From Mucilaginibacter ginkgonis (GTDB lineage: Bacteria; Bacteroidota; Bacteroidia; Sphingobacteriales; Sphingobacteriaceae), in assembly GCF_009754905.2 (NCBI RefSeq), contig NZ_CP066775.1, positions 434,001 to 498,000 of the forward strand: a stretch of 64,000 nucleotides of DNA. The letters run 5' to 3'. Shown here in pieces: positions 60,078 through 64,000 of the stretch. How positions within the stretch are numbered: the first letter of the stretch is position 1; each line of letters begins with the position of its first letter. Under the pieces are notes generated by a model. The model did not search any database and had not been told where the DNA came from. It was given only the letters and a program-made list of their open reading frames with translations. The position numbers and the translations under genes were made by a program.

Positions 60078-60114
60078 AAACAAATTACTACATTTGGTCA
60101 CCAATTATAACATT

Positions 60115-61020
60115 ATGAAAAAATTTATGGCCGTTGCAGCACTGGTGGCTATAACCGTTGCTGCGTCTGCACAGACGGTGATTCCCCTTTATAAGAAAGT
60201 ACCCAACTCAAAAAAATCTGATGTGCAGGAGAAGAGCGACAGCACCTCTGCCCGCGGCAAAGTGAGTAATGTAGTGAACCCTACCATTACAGCCTATCTG
60301 CCCGAAAAAGATAAAGCCAACGGCACTGCAGTGGTCATCTGCCCGGGAGGCGGATACTCTTATTTGGTAGTGAATGGAGAAGGTAAAGACATTGCCCAGC
60401 AGTTTGTAAAAAACGGCATAGCCGCGTTTGTGCTTAAATACCGTTTGCCAAGCGACGCCATTATGGAAAATCGAGAGATCGGCCCGTTGCAGGATGCCCA
60501 GCAAGCCATTAAAATTGTTCGCGAGCGTGCCGCCGAATGGAATATTGATACCGCAAAAGTTGGCATCGCCGGCTTTTCGGCTGGTGGGCACCTTGCATCG
60601 ACTCTTTCTACACACTATAAAAAGGCTGTTATCGAGAATAATAACAATACCAACCTAAGGCCCAGCTTCTCAATTTTGGTTTACCCTGTAATAACTTTTC
60701 AGGACAGCATCTTACATAAGGGATCTAAAAAGGCTTTGATAGGCGAAAACGCTTCGGTGGAAAAAGTAAGAGAGTATTCAAATGAAATGCAGGTTACGCC
60801 AAACACCCCGATGGCATTTCTGGTGCATTGCACAGATGATAAAGTTGTGCCTGTTGTGAACAGCGTGAATTATTACCTGGCCCTGCACAAAAACAACGTC
60901 AGAGCCGAACTGCATGTATACGAAACCGGAGGACATGGGTTTGGCTTGAATAACAAAACCACCACCGACCAATGGTTTGACCGCTGCCTGAACTGGATGC
61001 GTGTCAACAAGTTATTGTAA
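60115..61020 (+). CDS. Secreted alpha/beta hydrolase (esterase-like)
   Basis: A 301-residue protein with a signal peptide (about 1-20) and an alpha/beta hydrolase fold of the BD-FAE/acetyl-xylan-esterase type: VVICPGGGYSYLVV (oxyanion hole region), GFSAGGHL with nucleophile Ser155, an Asp in HCTDDKVVP near 245 and His in GGHGFGL near 275. ATG 60115 is used, as the signal peptide starts there. In a sialidase locus it could remove O-acetyl groups from sialic acids so that sialidase can act, but the family covers many esters and this is only inference. Confidence 0.83.
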   Translation: MKKFMAVAALVAITVAASAQTVIPLYKKVPNSKKSDVQEKSDSTSARGKVSNVVNPTITAYLPEKDKANGTAVVICPGGGYSYLVVNGEGKDIAQQFVKNGIAAFVLKYRLPSDAIMENREIGPLQDAQQAIKIVRERAAEWNIDTAKVGIAGFSAGGHLASTLSTHYKKAVIENNNNTNLRPSFSILVYPVITFQDSILHKGSKKALIGENASVEKVREYSNEMQVTPNTPMAFLVHCTDDKVVPVVNSVNYYLALHKNNVRAELHVYETGGHGFGLNNKTTTDQWFDRCLNWMRVNKLL

Positions 61021-61056
61021 CTCCATTAGAAACCTCAATTACCTACTAATTTAATC

Positions 61057-62349
61057 ATGCTAAATTTTCAACTAATGAGAAATACCGGCTGTTTAAAAGC
61101 ACTTTGCGGCGTCACGGCGATCATTTGCATTGTTGCGGGCTTAAGTTTTACAGTGCATGCTAAAACTGGAATAAAGGGTGATAAACCTCAAAGATCGTCA
61201 AGGATAAAAGATAAAGCTGACGTCGCATTTTCTGACACTGCGTTGCTTTTCGAACCCGTGCGCGATGGTTACACCATGTATCACGTGCCATCGATGACTA
61301 TTACCGCAAAAGGAACCATTCTTGCATTTGCCGAAGGCCGTTTTGGGCAGGGTAAGGACTGGGATGACATTGACCTGGTGATGCGACGCAGCACAGACGG
61401 CGGCAAAACCTGGCAACCGCGTGTGGTGATCATCCCTCACAGCACCGGAAAGCCAACCAGTAATATCACGCCAATAGCAGACAAAGATGGTACAGTGCAC
61501 CTGCTATTCCAGATCAATTATCAAAATGCATTCTATTTGCAGTCCAAGGATGAGGGTAAGACCTGGACCAAACCTGTGGACATAACTTATGTATATAACG
61601 AGTTTAAATCGCAGTATCCATGGCAGGTGCTGGCACCCGGACCAGGCCACGCAATCCAATTGGCAAACGGTAGGCTGTTGGTGCCTACATGGCTATGTGT
61701 TCCTAATAAAAAGATTCCGGGTGGTGACCACCGCCCAAGTTGCGTGGCGACTATTTATAGTGATGACCATGGCAAGACCTGGCATCGCGGAGATATCATC
61801 GTCAATAACGGCGACCTCTCTGCCGACGGAAAAGATACCATTGTCAACCCTAATGAGTCTGTTGTGGTGCAGCTGTCAGACGGTCGGGTGATGATGAATA
61901 CCCGAAATGAAAATATGGTTAACCGAAGGCTGATATTCTATAGTAATGATGGCGCGACAGGATGGTCTAAGCCGGTTTTTGATCAGGACTTGTATGATCC
62001 CGTTTGCATGGCCAGTATGGTGAAAATAAGTAGTGATAAATCTGCTGTTAAACCAATAATATTCGTTAACGCCGACAGCCGCAATGATGCACGTTCAACC
62101 AAAAAAGGGCGCCCTGTTTTCAAACCCCGGGAAAATATTACGGCAAGGGCAAGTTTTGATAACGGTAAAACATGGCCTGTATTTAAACCGCTTTTTACAG
62201 GCGGTTCGGGTTATTCTGATTTGGCGACGGACAAAAGCGGCTTGATCTATTGTATTTATGAAAAACGCGACGGTGACCCGAATGTATGGAGATACAGAAT
62301 AGTGATGCAACGTTTTAATTTAGCATGGCTAAAAGAGAAACAGCAATGA
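61057..62349 (+). CDS. Sialidase-family protein with altered FRIP motif
   Basis: A 430-residue secreted protein: signal-type helix at about 13-35, then a propeller with Asp-boxes RSTDGGKTW, QSKDEGKTW, YSDDHGKTW and ASFDNGKTW and a degenerate fourth YSNDGATGW. The start of the propeller reads YHVPSMTI at 75-82, so the Arg of the FRIP motif (first of the Arg triad that holds the sialate carboxylate) is His76. It may therefore act on another glycan or use different residues. It lies 36 bp after the hydrolase and overlaps the next gene by 4 nt. Confidence 0.82.
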   Translation: MLNFQLMRNTGCLKALCGVTAIICIVAGLSFTVHAKTGIKGDKPQRSSRIKDKADVAFSDTALLFEPVRDGYTMYHVPSMTITAKGTILAFAEGRFGQGKDWDDIDLVMRRSTDGGKTWQPRVVIIPHSTGKPTSNITPIADKDGTVHLLFQINYQNAFYLQSKDEGKTWTKPVDITYVYNEFKSQYPWQVLAPGPGHAIQLANGRLLVPTWLCVPNKKIPGGDHRPSCVATIYSDDHGKTWHRGDIIVNNGDLSADGKDTIVNPNESVVVQLSDGRVMMNTRNENMVNRRLIFYSNDGATGWSKPVFDQDLYDPVCMASMVKISSDKSAVKPIIFVNADSRNDARSTKKGRPVFKPRENITARASFDNGKTWPVFKPLFTGGSGYSDLATDKSGLIYCIYEKRDGDPNVWRYRIVMQRFNLAWLKEKQQ

Positions 62350-63287
62350 TCATCTACATAGACACCCCATTTAAAGAAGAGCAGAAAACGTTGCTTCGCA
62401 GCACTTTGAAAGCAGATGAACTGATCTTTAAAGATGAATTACCGTCTGACGATGAGCGTCTATCGTCATTGTTAAAGGCTGACATTTTATTAGGTAACCC
62501 AAAACCTGTTGACTGGCTGCAGCAAGCGCAAAATTTAAAATGGTTGCAATTATATTCTACAGGTTTTGAATATTACAGTGGTGTAAAAATTCCGGCTGTA
62601 GTAACGAATATGAAGGCTTACTATGCACAGCCTTGCGCCGAGACCATAGTTGCCGGCATTATGGCGCTTTACCGTGGCATAGATAAGTACGACACCTTAA
62701 AATCTCAAGGACGATGGGTTGGCTATCAGGCGCGTGAGAAGTTACAGCTGCTTTTCCAGAAAAAAGTGATCATACTTGGTGCAGGGGGTATCGCAAAGCA
62801 TCTTGGAAATATCTTAAGCGGCTTCGATTGCGGGGTGACTTTTTTTGCACGCTCTGCCGGGGAGGCGACATTACACACTATCGAAGACTTGGAAAAAGCT
62901 ATTCCTGATGCCGACATCATCATCGGAACCTTGCCCGGTACAAAAGAAACAGCAGGTTTATTTACTACTGCAATGATAAATAAAATGAATGCAGATGCGC
63001 TTTTTTGCAACATAGGCCGGGGCAACCTTGTTGAAGATGAGGCGGTGCTGATCGATGCATTGATAACCGGCAAAATTGGCGGCGCTGTGTTAGATGTGAC
63101 CGCACGAGAGCCGATACCAGAAGGGCATCCGCTATGGGATTGCCCCAACACAATTCTTACTCAACATTCGGGAGGGGGGAGCACAACTGAATACGACGGA
63201 ATTGCCGCTTTTTTCCTGGAGAACCTGGAACGCTTCAAACAGGGGAATAGGCTTAAAAATGTAGTTGATTTAGCTAAAGGTTATTAG
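62346..63287 (+). CDS. D-2-hydroxyacid dehydrogenase family protein
   Basis: A 313-residue NAD(P)-dependent dehydrogenase. The Rossmann motif VIILGAGGIAKHLGNILSG lies near residue 140. The catalytic set is Arg in NIGRGNLVED, Glu in TAREPIPEGHPLW and His in TQHSGGG, the usual Arg-Glu-His. It reduces or oxidizes a 2-keto/2-hydroxy acid in the cytoplasm. The start ATG 62346 overlaps the sialidase stop (ATGA). An earlier in-frame ATG at 62325 would overlap the sialidase by 25 nt and is less likely. The substrate could be pyruvate-derived or a sugar acid. Confidence 0.87.
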   Translation: MIIYIDTPFKEEQKTLLRSTLKADELIFKDELPSDDERLSSLLKADILLGNPKPVDWLQQAQNLKWLQLYSTGFEYYSGVKIPAVVTNMKAYYAQPCAETIVAGIMALYRGIDKYDTLKSQGRWVGYQAREKLQLLFQKKVIILGAGGIAKHLGNILSGFDCGVTFFARSAGEATLHTIEDLEKAIPDADIIIGTLPGTKETAGLFTTAMINKMNADALFCNIGRGNLVEDEAVLIDALITGKIGGAVLDVTAREPIPEGHPLWDCPNTILTQHSGGGSTTEYDGIAAFFLENLERFKQGNRLKNVVDLAKGY

Positions 63288-63288
63288 G

Positions 63289-64000
63289 ATGAAAATCACC
63301 GAGATCACTACCCGTATAGTACGCCGCTCGTCTGACTTGTGGTATGCACCGAATAAAGTTCCGGCAGGATACACGCCTTATTTTGATTTCCCACTCACCA
63401 CAATTCATACCGACGAAGGCATAGAAGGTTATACGATGGATTACTGCCCGCTGGGGCAGGGCAGGGCATCTGTCATCGCCGTTCATGATATATTTTACCA
63501 CTTACTTGTCGGCAAAGACCCTATTTTGCATGAAGCCATCTGGCAGGATTTTAAGCGCATGCAGCGGCATTTGTACAATTTCAGGGAGGCTATTTGGGGT
63601 AACCTGGACGTAGCGCTTTGGGACATAAAAGGAAAATTCTGCAACCTGCCCATAGCAGATCTTTTAGGCCGGGTACGCAACAAGGTCCCTGCTTATTCAA
63701 GCTGCCCGCCTCAGACCATAGAGACCGTTGAGGCTGTTGAGAAACAAGTAAAGCTAAAAATGGGGCAAGGTTTCAAAGGCATAAAATTGCAATTGCTTGG
63801 TGGATCTAAACTGGATATACCGCGCCTGCAAAAGGCCCGGGAAATAGCGGGGGATGATTATCCGTTGATGCTTGATTCATCGGCCACACTAAGTTTCGAA
63901 GTTGCACTTAAAATAGGCTATGTACTTGACGATTTGAAATACGAGTGGTTTGAAGAACCATTCCCAGACGCGCAAATATTGCAGCTAAAAAAACTTGCGC
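63289..64000 (+). CDS. Mandelate racemase/enolase superfamily protein (cut by window end)
   Basis: The first 237 codons of a sugar-acid dehydratase-like enzyme; the gene runs past the window. It starts MKITEITTRIVRR, with the capping domain up to about residue 125 (NLDVALWDIKGKFCNLPI). The barrel follows: GFKGIKLQLLG (the K-x-x-K region), PLMLDSSATLS (first metal ligand Asp) and WFEEPFPD (second metal ligand Glu). ATG 63289 comes one base after the preceding stop. Members dehydrate sugar acids such as gluconate or altronate. In this operon it may act on an acid related to sialic acid catabolism or another aldonate. Confidence 0.85.
   Translation, partial: MKITEITTRIVRRSSDLWYAPNKVPAGYTPYFDFPLTTIHTDEGIEGYTMDYCPLGQGRASVIAVHDIFYHLLVGKDPILHEAIWQDFKRMQRHLYNFREAIWGNLDVALWDIKGKFCNLPIADLLGRVRNKVPAYSSCPPQTIETVEAVEKQVKLKMGQGFKGIKLQLLGGSKLDIPRLQKAREIAGDDYPLMLDSSATLSFEVALKIGYVLDDLKYEWFEEPFPDAQILQLKKLA

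Noticed and set aside
1..64000. CRISPR array, cas genes, tRNA, rRNA or retron reverse transcriptase
   Set aside because: No regular repeat-spacer array, no Cas or RT motif (such as YADD) and no tRNA cloverleaf was recognised on either strand.

Overview
The window reads as a chromosome segment of a Bacteroidota bacterium, most likely Sphingobacteriaceae (Mucilaginibacter/Pedobacter-like). The main evidence is a SusC/SusD pair, GAF/PAS histidine kinases typical of that family, many very short or overlapping gene junctions, and small DUF families common there (DUF3606, DUF4385, DUF2256). No rRNA, tRNA or CRISPR array was recognised. The genus is an inference from gene content.

Region 1 (1 to about 30,600) is an accessory island. 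It opens with a cut tyrosine recombinase, an ORF6N gene and an intact tyrosine recombinase. Next comes a small cassette (methyltransferase, SET-domain protein, acetyltransferase-like membrane protein). It is bounded by a perfect 21-bp inverted repeat and, on the right, by a decayed inverted copy of a recombinase C-terminus. From 4,460 to 23,795 lies a dense block of nuclease and ATPase genes: a DUF6602/PD-(D/E)XK pair; a leftward operon built on an ABC-three-component system (DUF3732 ATPase, middle component, C-terminal-domain protein) with an Mrr-like endonuclease and two proteins carrying CoiA-like zinc fingers; and a rightward operon with an XRE-ImmA/IrrE regulator-protease, two proteins with HEPN-type RX4H motifs, a GHKL (sacsin-like) ATPase and an AlbA_2 protein. 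The last two operons diverge from a short spacer holding a near-perfect 28-bp palindrome, so they probably form one jointly controlled conflict locus. From 24,398 to 28,873 are two paralogous XRE repressors, each with its own palindrome, and an operon of restriction endonuclease, PIN nuclease and an unknown protein. A structured-RNA candidate (28,994-29,144) and a ParA gene flanked by short repeats, with an excisionase-type HTH gene, complete the island.

Region 2 (30,700 to 43,660) looks like ordinary but strain-variable chromosome. It holds a DUF3606 gene, an unusual ExoIII-ligase-polymerase fusion of the LigD type, a broken UvrA fragment, DUF2256 and DUF4385 genes, a frameshifted histidine kinase, a large hybrid histidine kinase, an acyl-CoA dehydrogenase coupled to another histidine kinase, and a gene-free stretch with a strong terminator.

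Region 3 (43,658 to 64,000) is for carbohydrate use. After a GH9 glycosidase and a PAS protein lacking the kinase domain comes a sialic-acid-type locus: SusC/SusD, a PhyH-family oxygenase, two aldolases of the DHDPS/NanA superfamily, a NanM-like mutarotase, an MFS permease, an NHL-type propeller, two sialidases, an esterase-like hydrolase, a 2-hydroxyacid dehydrogenase and an enolase-superfamily gene cut by the window end. A FadR-type GntR regulator sits in the middle. Four copies of the palindrome TTATGT-N3-ACATAA lie before the sialidase, susC, the esterase and the regulator itself, which gives a simple picture of one regulon.
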